DNA of 64,000 bases from Actinomyces johnsonii (GTDB lineage Bacteria; Actinomycetota; Actinomycetes; Actinomycetales; Actinomycetaceae): positions 248,001 through 312,000 of the forward strand of contig NZ_VICB01000003.1 of assembly GCF_006546835.1 (NCBI RefSeq), written 5' to 3'. Under the pieces are notes generated by a model, which saw only the letters and a list, made by a program, of their open reading frames with translations, did no database searches and was not told the origin of the DNA. Made by a program: the position numbers and the translations under genes. Positions 1-9,848 of the stretch are shown in pieces (within the stretch, counting starts at the first letter, position 1; every line of letters begins with the position of its first letter).

Positions 1-405
1 CTCGTCCAGCGAAGCGATGTGGACGAGCGTCTCGCCCAGAACCGTCCGCAGCCGCTCCAGCTGCTCCGGGGTCACCTCGCTCAGCCACAGGCGCTGCCCG
101 TGCTCAACGGCCAGCGACAGCGCGTGCCCCAGTGCCCATCCATGCTCATCGGGCGTCAGGAGCTCCTCGAGTTCGGAGACGCGGGCGAGCTCGGGGACCT
201 CTGCGACGTTGAAACGTGTCAGGTCGCCGACTCGATCGACGGCGGCCACCGTTCGCAGGATCTCGGGGTCTAGGACATGGCGTTGGGCTATGGGAAGCTC
301 GATGACGGAGCGCAGAGCCAGCAGGTCCATCACGGAGGAGCGGGAGGCGGGGGCGTGTTCGAGCATTGAGGCGAGCCTAAAGGAGTGGGCGCGAATCTTG
401 CGCAT
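1..405 (-). CDS. Unknown protein, N-terminal part, runs off the left edge
   Basis: An open frame on the minus strand starts at an ATG at 403-405 and stays open to the window edge (135 codons seen). An in-frame TGA lies a few codons upstream, which fixes this ATG as the first possible start. The visible protein begins MRKIRAHSF and is rich in Leu, Glu and Arg with regular hydrophobic spacing, as in an all-helical soluble protein. The stretch MDLLALRSVIELPIA is faintly like the start of an FCD ligand-binding domain of GntR regulators, but no DNA-binding domain precedes it, so I do not assign that. It is transcribed divergently from the TIGR01777 gene at 535. Function not recognised. Confidence 0.55.
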   Translation of the reverse strand, partial: MRKIRAHSFRLASMLEHAPASRSSVMDLLALRSVIELPIAQRHVLDPEILRTVAAVDRVGDLTRFNVAEVPELARVSELEELLTPDEHGWALGHALSLAVEHGQRLWLSEVTPEQLERLRTVLGETLVHIASLDE

Positions 406-534
406 TCTACGGCCTGACGCGGCTCACTCCTCACCCAGGGGCAGGGTCTTTCCTCCTGCCCCCGGCGCTGGCGCCAGGGGCGCAGACGAGGCCGGGCGGG
501 CCCAAGGGGCGGCCGAGGGCCTAGGGTGGGGTCA

Positions 535-1548
535 ATGGGCACTCACGAGATCCCCTCAGCACCGCCCGGCCGCCGCAGCGGCCCGGGGCTGCTCGTCGTG
601 GCCGGCGCGGGCCTCATCGGATCCCGCCTGGCGGATATGGCCCGGGACAGTGGCTGGAGGATCCGGATCCTCCACCGCAGCGGACCGGGCGAGGCATCGC
701 GGGAGGACATCGAGATTGATGCCTCCGGTAGGGAGCACGCCTGGTGGGCCCCCGCCGAGCGCATCCTGGCGCCCGGCGCCCTGGAGGGGGCCAGAGCCGT
801 GGTGTGCCTGTCAGGCGCCCCGATCGCGCCGCGCCCCTGGACACCGGCGCGCCGTCGCGCGCTGGCGGCCTCGCGCCTGTCCACCACCGCCCTCATCGCC
901 CAGGTCGCCGCGAGCCTGCCCCCGGCGGGGCGGCCCGGGGTCCTGCTGAGTGGGTCGGCCACCGGCTTCTACGGGGATCGGGGCGATGAGATCCTCACCG
1001 AGGCGTGCGGCCCGGGTGAGGGGTTCCTGTCCGAGCTGTGCCTGCGTTGGGAGGCCGCTGCGGGCCCGGCGGCGCGGGCCGGGCTGCGCACGGTCCAGTC
1101 CCGCACGGGCCTGGTGGTCAGCTCCTCGGGCGGGCTGGGCAGGCTCCTCGGCGCCGCCTACCGGGTGGGGGCGGGGGCCCGGCTCGGCCGTGGCGACCAG
1201 TGGCAGCCGTGGATCGGACTGGAGGATGCCGCGGCCGGCCTCCTATGGGCCATCGAGCACGACGACATCCGAGGGCCGGTCAACCTAACCGCGCCCGAGC
1301 CTCTGCGCAACCGCGACCTCCACCGGCTACTGTCCCGCGCCTGCGGCCCGCCCTCGATAGCGGTGGTGCCCCAGGCCCTGCTGGACTGGGCGGGGAGGGG
1401 CGGGGCGGCCGGCGGTACCGGAGGCATCGGCAGCATGCTTGCCGAGCTGCTCGGTGCCTCCCAGCGTGCGGTCCCCCAGACGCTGCTCGCCTCCGGCTTC
1501 CGCTTCACTGCGCCGGGCGCGGCCTCGATCTGGGGACTCGGCGCCTGA
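535..1548 (+). CDS. TIGR01777 family NAD(P)-dependent epimerase (SDR39U1/YfcH-like)
   Basis: A protein of about 337 residues of the atypical extended short-chain dehydrogenase group TIGR01777. The N-terminus carries a Rossmann nucleotide loop (GAGLIGSRLADMA). Typical family segments follow: VVCLSGAPIA, then SGSATGFYGDRGDE near the middle, then a QPWIGLEDAAAGLLWAIE block, NLTAPEP, and a C-terminal QTLLASGFRF signature. The physiological substrate of this family is unknown; a cytoplasmic oxidoreductase or epimerase role is the family expectation. The frame also opens at a GTG at 526, three codons earlier; I prefer the ATG at 535. The gene stands alone, with a gap of about 200 bp and then a convergent methyltransferase downstream. 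Confidence 0.88.
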   Translation: MGTHEIPSAPPGRRSGPGLLVVAGAGLIGSRLADMARDSGWRIRILHRSGPGEASREDIEIDASGREHAWWAPAERILAPGALEGARAVVCLSGAPIAPRPWTPARRRALAASRLSTTALIAQVAASLPPAGRPGVLLSGSATGFYGDRGDEILTEACGPGEGFLSELCLRWEAAAGPAARAGLRTVQSRTGLVVSSSGGLGRLLGAAYRVGAGARLGRGDQWQPWIGLEDAAAGLLWAIEHDDIRGPVNLTAPEPLRNRDLHRLLSRACGPPSIAVVPQALLDWAGRGGAAGGTGGIGSMLAELLGASQRAVPQTLLASGFRFTAPGAASIWGLGA

Positions 1549-1746
1549 TCCCGCCCCGGTGCCGCGGCGACCATGATGTGGATAGCGCGGTGTTGGCTGC
1601 CTCATCTGCCGATGGGGCGTGGGGTGGCGGCCTAGCGGCCGTCAGGGCGCGATGGTCCTAGCCCCGACGGGGCCCGATGCCGGAGCCACCCTCCTCACCG
1701 GCCGGCACGAAGACTCACGGTGCCGGCCGATCTCGTGCGTCCGCCG

Positions 1747-2589
1747 TCAGGCACGGGCAATGACCTCGCCGTGCACGACGACGAACCAGGCGTCCTCGCT
1801 GCCGCCCCACTGTCGCCAGGCCCGGGCCATCGTCTCCAGGTCGGTGCTGCTGGCCAGCCCCAGCTCGACGGCGCGCGGCCCGAAGGAGGTCAGGCTCCGC
1901 TGCGCCCAGGTCTCCGACTGCCAGGCGCGGTCGGCCGGCGTGGCGTAGCACCAGGTGGAGGCCGAGGCTCTCACGTCCGTGAAGCCCGCCTGGCGGGCCC
2001 AGGCGAGTAGCCGGCTCCCGGCGTCGGGCTCGCCCCCGTTGGCTCGAGCCGTGGCCATGTAGACCGAGCGCCACAGCCTCATGCCCTCGGACTCCGGGAA
2101 CCAGGTCATAGCGGAGTAGACGGCGTCGCGCACCGCGACGATCCCACCGGGGCGGGTGACCCGTCGCATCTCGGTCAGGGCGCCCACCGGGTCGCTGAGG
2201 TGCTGGAGGACCTGGTGGGCGTGGGCGACATCGAAGGTACCGTCGTCGAAGGGCAGAGACATGACATCCCCGTCGGTGAGCTCCACCCTCGCGGACAGGT
2301 CCCGCTCGGCCAGCGTCGCTCGGGCCGCCTTCAGTGCGCCAGAGGCGGCATCCAGGCCGACGACGCGTCCGGGAGCCACTCGGGCGGCCAGGTCCGCGGT
2401 GATGGTCGCAGGCCCGCAGCCGACGTCGAGCAGATCCATCCCGGCGTGCAGGCGGCCCAGGAGGTAGGCGGCCGAGTCCTCGGCGCCACGACGTGAGTGC
2501 GCGCTGAGGACCGCCGCCCCGTGGCCATGGGTGTAGCGGGCCGCTCCGGCTGAGCCGCCGGAGGTGTCCGAATACTGTTCACCGTTCAT
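1747..2589 (-). CDS. Class I SAM-dependent methyltransferase
   Basis: A protein of 280 residues with a Methyltransf_11/25-type Rossmann core: motif I LLDVGCGPATIT, the acidic residue ending strand 2 (VVGLDAASGAL), a GDVMSLPFDDGTFD block and HQVLQHLSDP, followed by EMRRVTRPGG. The C-terminal third (MRLWRSVYMATARANGG onward) resembles the actinobacterial ubiE-like methyltransferases of unknown substrate. I start it at the ATG at 2587-2589 (MNGEQYSDTSGG); an in-frame ATG lies 12 codons upstream, where the sequence looks less protein-like. It is divergent from gdhA, sharing an intergenic region of about 185 bp. The substrate cannot be inferred. Confidence 0.85.
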   Translation of the reverse strand: MNGEQYSDTSGGSAGAARYTHGHGAAVLSAHSRRGAEDSAAYLLGRLHAGMDLLDVGCGPATITADLAARVAPGRVVGLDAASGALKAARATLAERDLSARVELTDGDVMSLPFDDGTFDVAHAHQVLQHLSDPVGALTEMRRVTRPGGIVAVRDAVYSAMTWFPESEGMRLWRSVYMATARANGGEPDAGSRLLAWARQAGFTDVRASASTWCYATPADRAWQSETWAQRSLTSFGPRAVELGLASSTDLETMARAWRQWGGSEDAWFVVVHGEVIARA

Positions 2590-2759
2590 AACAGGATCAT
2601 CCAAGAACTGTGACCTCGACTGCATTATCGTCCGAAATGCGGCCTTTTCGGCGCCTATGTTTCCTCCGGATAGCGAGATGTTTCGTCTCAGTGAACGTCT
2701 CGGTGGAAGTCTTCTCGCGGCGCCGCGGCGACCAGCCAGGTGCTGAGCTAATCCGCTAG

Positions 2760-4112
<1,353 letters not shown>

Positions 4113-4142
4113 TACCTGGCTGATCCGGGCTCGCGCCCATAG

Positions 4143-4187
4143 CGACGGCGTCCGTCGCCTCTGAGAAAGAGGCGGCGGACGCCGTCG
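4143..4187 (+). terminator. Intrinsic terminator of gdhA
   Basis: Two 20-nt arms (4143-4162 and 4168-4187) pair with a single G·U position around a 5-nt loop. TTGTTG follows. It sits 31 nt after the gdhA stop. Confidence 0.85.
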
Positions 4188-4343
4188 TTGTTGCGCCACT
4201 GGGGGCGCGGTCACGATCGGGCAACCTACCGATCGGATGAGATCGTGAAAAACACTGCCAAAATCATGGAAGGGGCGTACCGTGGAGATGTTCCCTTCCT
4301 CACATGATCCCGATCTCCATCCCGACGTCCCATGAGGATTGAC

Positions 4344-6920
4344 ATGAGAATACTTCCAGCTCGGAGAGCACGAGTCTGCGCAGCACTGAGCGCCCTGGTG
4401 GTGGCTGCCCTGAGTCCCATGATCGCGGTTCCGACGGCATCCCTCATACCGCCGGCCGCCGCTGTGGAGAAACCGCCCGACGGCGCTGACGGGAACCAAG
4501 GGGCCGACGATCCGGGCAACAAGGTGCGCATCAAGCTGATCGGCCTGGGCAACCTTCGCGGTCACTACCTGGAGACGAGCGGGTACAACCCGGAGACCGA
4601 GGAGTACGACCCCTCCAGGGACTACGGCCTGATCGGAATCGAGTGCGCTGTCCGCGGGGTCCGGGAGGACTTCCCCAACACGCTTGTCGTCTCCTCCGGC
4701 GGCAACATCGGCGCCTCGCCCCACGCGTCCTCCTTCGTGCAGGACCAGCCCATCATCTATGGCCTCAATGCGATGAAGCTGGATGCCTCAGCCCTGGGGG
4801 TCCACGCGCTCGATGGCGGAGTGAAGGACCTCGAGGACAGGATCCTGCCAGCCTCCGACTTCCCCATCCTGGCGGCGAACGTGTCCGGCTCCGCTTCCCT
4901 CAGTGCCGAGGGGAGCGGACGCGGGGTCTTCGTTAAGGAAGTCGACGGGGTGCGCGTCGGCTTCGTCGGTGTGGTGACCGACGAGCTTCCCGTCCGAACA
5001 CTCGCTGCGAACAGAGAGGTTCTGAGCGTCTCCCCGGCGGTGGCCACGGCCAATGCTCGCGCCGCCGAGCTCAAGGACGGCGACCCGGCCAATGGTGAGG
5101 CTGACATCGTCGTCGTGCTCAGCCACGAGGACATGGCTTCCACGGCGACGAGCTTCTCCAGGAACGTCGACGCCGTCGTCTCCGGCCGTGGTGCAGGGGA
5201 GTACGGACAAGTTGTCACCGGATTCGAGGGCAACTCGATCGCCGTCGTCCAGCCCGAGATCTACGGCCGGAGCTTCGGGGACATTCTCCTGGAGTACGAC
5301 CGAACGACTCGGAAGATCGTCTCCTCCAGCGCGGAGAACATGTGGATCGGACATTACGCATGCCGAGGATCCTCTCCTGAGGTGTGGAGCAAGACCTGGG
5401 AGTACGAGGGGGCCGCCAGGGAAGTCTCGAAGCAGCCGCTGGCGCATATCGGGGCGGACTTCCTGCGTGGGTCTGACGGAAGTGTCCCCAACACCAATAC
5501 GGCAACGGAGTCCACGGCCGCCGACCTGGTCGCCGACTCGTACCACAGCTGGATCACCTCCATCAAACCTCCCGGCTCCAGCCACTATGTCGGCATCGTC
5601 AGTGCCCGGGACGTGAAGAAGGACCTCACCTACCTCGAGTCTGGCCGCCACGACGACATCCCGCGCCCGGACCAGGACGGCCTGGTGTCCTACGGGGAGG
5701 CGCTCGACGTCCAGCCCGACAACAAACCGCTCGCCTACGTCACCGTCAATGGTGCAAAGCTCAAGAAGCTCATCGCCCACCAGTGGAGGTTCTACGCCGA
5801 GCCCCCCGTGCTCAACCTGGGGCTGTCCTCGAATGTTGACGTCATCGTGGATCCCGACGCGACGGTGGAGAACGGGAAGGTTCCCACAGTGCGTGAGATC
5901 CGGGTCGACGGGCAGGTTCTGGGGGACACGGACCCGGTGGTCCTGGCCTCCACCTACGAGCTGCTCCATGACAACAACGACTTCCCCAGTCCTGACGAGG
6001 ATGCCGTCGTCAACGTCGGCACGCTCCAGCACACCGTCTTCATCTCCTACCTGCAGTCCTTCGGCGACAAGCCCCTGAGCCCGTCCTACGCCAAGCGTCA
6101 GGTGGGGATGAACGTGGTCCCGAAGCCCGGCCAGGCCGGCACGGTGACAGTGACGATGGACTCCCTGGGCTACACCAACGATCCCGAACAGGTCCTCGGT
6201 GCGCAACGAGTCCGTGCCCGCTTAGGGGACAAGGAGTTCTTCAGCCAGGACATCGACGTGAGCCTGGACCGTATCGGCCCCACGACCGGCAGAGCGGTCT
6301 TCGACCTCACTATCCCGGCGGACGCGCCCACCGGTGCCTGCCGCAGCGCGGCGGGTGCGACCTGCCGATGGGTGACCGTGGAGTCCGTCGACGCTGCCGG
6401 CAAGGTCCTCAATAGCTTCTACGTCGAGGTGCCCACCGATGCCAAGCCGGCGGCGACGCCGTCGGCCGCGCCCAGTTCGCAGGCGACTCCACCCAGTACG
6501 CCGTCGACTCCGCCTTCGACGGGGGCGGCGTCCTCGACGCCCAGTGCCGGGCCGTCGGCGAGTGCCAGTGAGACGCCGTCGGCCGCGCCCGGCGCACAGG
6601 CGGCTCCGTCGGCTTCGGCGGCGCCCAGTGACGGTGCCGGTGGTGCCAGCGCGGTCCCGGAGGGTAGGGCGACGGCCTCGCCCGGAGGTGGGGGCGATGA
6701 CGGTTCCGCGGCGCCGGTCGGCGTTGGTGGGCTGCCCGCTGCCACGAGCGGGGCGGACACTGCTGCCTCTGAGGCTCGTGGCGCCGGTGGTAAGCCGAGC
6801 GGTGGCTCGGGCGGCTGGCCACTGGCCCGCACAGGTACGTCCCTGGGTGCCGGCGTCATCGCCCTGACCCTCGTCGCCGGCGGCTACCTCATCCTGCGCC
6901 GCAGACGGCAGGAAGACTGA
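4344..6920 (+). CDS. Wall-anchored 5'-nucleotidase paralogue 1, catalytic residues lost (probable pseudoenzyme)
   Basis: About 858 residues. Domain order is a signal peptide (MRILPARRARVCAAL then a hydrophobic stretch), a metallophosphatase domain, a 5'-nucleotidase C-terminal domain, a Ser/Pro/Ala-rich wall-spanning linker, and a C-terminal LARTG sorting signal with hydrophobic segment and RRRR tail. By alignment with the paralogue at 9849, the metal ligands are replaced: DLHGH is NLRGH (N70, R72), the GD motif is GG (G120), GNHE is GVHA (V153, A155) and GHTH is GRGA (R282-A284). Only the LSHE histidine (H261) remains. The substrate loop NAGGVR is SARDVK. I infer a surface protein that folds like the enzyme but cannot hydrolyse nucleotides. 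I chose the ATG at 4344 because GAGG precedes it and the N-terminus then matches the paralogues; an ATG at 4332 is the alternative. Confidence 0.87.
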   Translation: MRILPARRARVCAALSALVVAALSPMIAVPTASLIPPAAAVEKPPDGADGNQGADDPGNKVRIKLIGLGNLRGHYLETSGYNPETEEYDPSRDYGLIGIECAVRGVREDFPNTLVVSSGGNIGASPHASSFVQDQPIIYGLNAMKLDASALGVHALDGGVKDLEDRILPASDFPILAANVSGSASLSAEGSGRGVFVKEVDGVRVGFVGVVTDELPVRTLAANREVLSVSPAVATANARAAELKDGDPANGEADIVVVLSHEDMASTATSFSRNVDAVVSGRGAGEYGQVVTGFEGNSIAVVQPEIYGRSFGDILLEYDRTTRKIVSSSAENMWIGHYACRGSSPEVWSKTWEYEGAAREVSKQPLAHIGADFLRGSDGSVPNTNTATESTAADLVADSYHSWITSIKPPGSSHYVGIVSARDVKKDLTYLESGRHDDIPRPDQDGLVSYGEALDVQPDNKPLAYVTVNGAKLKKLIAHQWRFYAEPPVLNLGLSSNVDVIVDPDATVENGKVPTVREIRVDGQVLGDTDPVVLASTYELLHDNNDFPSPDEDAVVNVGTLQHTVFISYLQSFGDKPLSPSYAKRQVGMNVVPKPGQAGTVTVTMDSLGYTNDPEQVLGAQRVRARLGDKEFFSQDIDVSLDRIGPTTGRAVFDLTIPADAPTGACRSAAGATCRWVTVESVDAAGKVLNSFYVEVPTDAKPAATPSAAPSSQATPPSTPSTPPSTGAASSTPSAGPSASASETPSAAPGAQAAPSASAAPSDGAGGASAVPEGRATASPGGGGDDGSAAPVGVGGLPAATSGADTAASEARGAGGKPSGGSGGWPLARTGTSLGAGVIALTLVAGGYLILRRRRQED

Positions 6921-6992
6921 GAGGCGATCGATGGCACAGCATTTCTCCCTTTACGTTTCCCGCACTCATTTCTCGTTGATCAAGGACATATG

Positions 6993-9602
6993 ATGAGACT
7001 CATATCGCGAAGGCGCGGACGAGTCTGCGCCGCATTCGGTGCGCTGGCCCTCGCCGCACTCAGCCCTCTTTCCATTGCCGCGCCCTCCGGGGTGGCTCCA
7101 GCTCAGGGCGCCGGAGGGTCCGACGCTGCTGTGCCACTGGATTCCCCAGGTGGGGGAGTCGCCATTGACCTTGTTGGCATCTCCGATCTGCATGGATACA
7201 TTGAAAGCACGTTTCATAAGAATCCGGAGACTGGTGAGGTCGACATCAACAATGTGGAGAATCCCGGTGTGACGTCCCTGGCGTGCCAGATGAGCAGGGT
7301 ATACAGGGCGAATCCCAATGCGCTCTTCGTCTCGTCGGGAGACAATATCGGAGCATCATACTATCGGTCGTCCTATATGAATCATGACGAGGGGACGCTG
7401 GATGTGCTGAATCGGCTCCGCATGGATGTCTCTGCGCTAGGGGTGCACGAGCTTGACCATGGTCTCGGTGACCTCGAGGGCCGGGTTCTTCCTTATGCGA
7501 CATTCCCCATGCTGGCGGCGAACGTGTCCGGCTCCGATGCCCTGAGCGCTGAGGGGGACGGTCGCGGGGTCTTCATCAAGGAGGTCGACGGGGTGCGGGT
7601 CGGCTTCATCGGTGTGGTGACCGATGAGCTGCCCAAGCTGGTTTCCTCCTCCACCCGGGCACAGCTCACGGTCGCCCCGGCGGTGGCCACGGCCAACGCC
7701 CGCGCTGCCGACCTCAAGGATGGTGACCCGGCCAATGGTGAGGCCGACGTCGTCGTCGTGCTCAGTCATGAGGACGCGGCCTCCACGGCCACGAGCTTCT
7801 CCAAGAACGTCGACGCCGTCGTCGCTGGACGCAGCCACGTCTCCTACGCGCAGACGGTGACCGGGGTCGAGGGCAATCAGATCGCCGTCGTCCAGCCCGA
7901 CCACTACGGTCTGAAACTTGGGATGGTTCGGCTCAACTATGACCGGGACACCAAGAAGGTTTCTGTCGTCAACGTGGAGAATCGGGATTTGAAGCAGGAA
8001 TACTGCTATGAAGACGATTTTGGCGGCGTCGATATCTTCTCATATAAGAGATACAACAAGATGATGGATCTGGGGGCCGCGCGGCCGGTGGCGCAGCTCG
8101 GCGTCGACTACTTGCGCGGATCGGATGGTGTGACTCCCGGAGTTCACACCGGCACCGAGTCCACGGCGGCCGACCTGGTGGCCGAGTCCTACCGATACTG
8201 GCTCGCCGACATTGATCCCATGGAGCAACCGCCGGCCTCCACGCACTATGTGGGAGTAGTGCGGGCCGACGACCTCAAAGCCGATTTCCGGTACAAGAGC
8301 ACCGGGAACTATCACGGAGAGGTGCCCGCTGACCAGGTCGACGGCCTCTTTACGGTCGACGAGGTCCGTGACGTCTCCCCGGATGACAAGGCAATGGGCT
8401 ACCTCTCCATCACCGGTGCCGACCTCAAGGCGCTTATCGCCCAGCAGTGGCGTCCCGGAGCGGATCCGGCCTCTGTTCAGCTGGGGCTGTCCGCGAATGT
8501 CGACGTCATCGTGGACGCTGCCGCCCAGACCGAGGACGGCGCCGCCCCCACGATTCGTGAGATCCGGGTGGACGGGCAGGTTCTGGGGGACACCGACACG
8601 GTGGTCGTGGCCTCCACCACCGAGCTGCTCACCAGTGGCGCCGGCTTCACGCTCCCCAACGGAAGCGGGGTCGTGAACGTCGGATCACTCGGACGCGACA
8701 TCACCACCAACTACCTGGCCTCCTTCAACCAGCAGGTACTCAAACCGAGCTACGCCAAGCGACAGGTGGGCGTGAGCGTGACGCCCAAGGGTGCAAGCAC
8801 GGACACGGTCTCGGTGACGATGGACTCCCTGGCCTACACCCACCCCACCGAGCAGGTCCTTGGAGCTCGCCGCGTGCGCGCCGTATCCGGGGACAAGGAG
8901 TTCTTCAGCCAGAACATCGACCTGACCGTGGACCGTAGCGGCCCTACCACCGGCAAGGCGAGCTTCGACCTCACGATTCCCGCCGACGCGCCCACTGGCG
9001 CCTGCCGCAGTGCGGAGGCCACGACCTGCCGCTGGGTCACTCTCGAGTCCGTCGACGGCGTCGGCCGGGTTCTCAACAGCTTCTACGTCGAGGTGCCGGC
9101 CGACGCGAGCCCCGGGGTGACGCCGTCGGCTACGCCCGGTGCGCAGCCGGAACCGTCCGCGACGACATCGCCAACCCCGGCGCCGAGTGCCGAGCCGTCA
9201 GCTGGCGCCGACCCGACGACGCCGGTCCCCGGGGGAGGGAGAACTGCCTCGCAGGGGCCGGGAGGTGAGGACTCCGGTGACGGCCGGGTGACCGCGTCCC
9301 CGACTGCGACGCCCGGTAGCGGCTCCGGTGCGGCCCCGAGTGAGAACCCGACGGCTGTACCCGACGGCGGGAGTGCTGCCAGCCCGACGGCGCCGGTCGG
9401 TGTCGGTGGTCTGCCTCCGTCTGCGAGCGGGGGAAGCGCCGGAGGGTCGGAGGCCCGAGGCGGAACCAGTGGCAGGTCGACCAGCGGTTCGGGCGGCTGG
9501 TCGCTGGCCCGCACCGGCGTGTCCCTGGGCTCCGGTGTGATCGCCCTGACCCTCATCGCCGGCGGCTACCTCATCCTGCGGCACAGACGGCAGGCCGACT
9601 GA
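6993..9602 (+). CDS. Wall-anchored 5'-nucleotidase paralogue 2, active site partly lost
   Basis: About 869 residues with the same architecture as its neighbours: signal peptide, metallophosphatase domain, C-terminal nucleotide-binding domain, Thr/Pro/Ser-rich linker, LARTG sorting signal and RHRR tail. The first metal motifs survive (SDLHGY with D65 and H67; SSGDN with D117). GNHE is GVHE (Asn to Val at 151) and GHTH is GRSH (first His to Arg at 280). The substrate loop reads RADDLK instead of NAGGVR. Activity is therefore doubtful. The 5' third (about 7180-7460) and a stretch near 7975-8060 are visibly less GC-rich than the rest. AAGGA sits 6 nt before the ATG at 6993; an ATG at 6990 is also possible. 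It begins about 70 bp after paralogue 1, so the two are probably co-transcribed, and a hairpin follows at 9645. Confidence 0.87.
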   Translation: MRLISRRRGRVCAAFGALALAALSPLSIAAPSGVAPAQGAGGSDAAVPLDSPGGGVAIDLVGISDLHGYIESTFHKNPETGEVDINNVENPGVTSLACQMSRVYRANPNALFVSSGDNIGASYYRSSYMNHDEGTLDVLNRLRMDVSALGVHELDHGLGDLEGRVLPYATFPMLAANVSGSDALSAEGDGRGVFIKEVDGVRVGFIGVVTDELPKLVSSSTRAQLTVAPAVATANARAADLKDGDPANGEADVVVVLSHEDAASTATSFSKNVDAVVAGRSHVSYAQTVTGVEGNQIAVVQPDHYGLKLGMVRLNYDRDTKKVSVVNVENRDLKQEYCYEDDFGGVDIFSYKRYNKMMDLGAARPVAQLGVDYLRGSDGVTPGVHTGTESTAADLVAESYRYWLADIDPMEQPPASTHYVGVVRADDLKADFRYKSTGNYHGEVPADQVDGLFTVDEVRDVSPDDKAMGYLSITGADLKALIAQQWRPGADPASVQLGLSANVDVIVDAAAQTEDGAAPTIREIRVDGQVLGDTDTVVVASTTELLTSGAGFTLPNGSGVVNVGSLGRDITTNYLASFNQQVLKPSYAKRQVGVSVTPKGASTDTVSVTMDSLAYTHPTEQVLGARRVRAVSGDKEFFSQNIDLTVDRSGPTTGKASFDLTIPADAPTGACRSAEATTCRWVTLESVDGVGRVLNSFYVEVPADASPGVTPSATPGAQPEPSATTSPTPAPSAEPSAGADPTTPVPGGGRTASQGPGGEDSGDGRVTASPTATPGSGSGAAPSENPTAVPDGGSAASPTAPVGVGGLPPSASGGSAGGSEARGGTSGRSTSGSGGWSLARTGVSLGSGVIALTLIAGGYLILRHRRQAD

Positions 9603-9644
9603 CGCAGCCGGATGCAGCCTGACGCAGCGGTGAGAAAACCGACG

Positions 9645-9684
9645 GCCGTGCCCGCCGCCCCGACTCCGGGGCGGCGGGCACGGC
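9645..9684 (+). terminator. Hairpin terminator after nucleotidase paralogue 2
   Basis: Perfect 18-bp arms (9645-9662 and 9667-9684) with loop ACTC, about 40 nt after the stop codon. There is no T-run, as is common in high-GC actinobacteria. It separates paralogues 1-2 from paralogue 3. Confidence 0.75.
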
Positions 9685-9848
9685 GTCGATCGGAGGAGAT
9701 AGCCCAAATCCATGAAAAAGGGCTGCGGCGATCCTTGTAGATGCATACGGTTGGTGATGTCCAGCCCGCCCGCCACCGTCCCTCCACCCGTTGGTACCGC
9801 CATCCCGATCACCACCCTGCGCCTGACAGAGAATGACGAAGGAACGAT

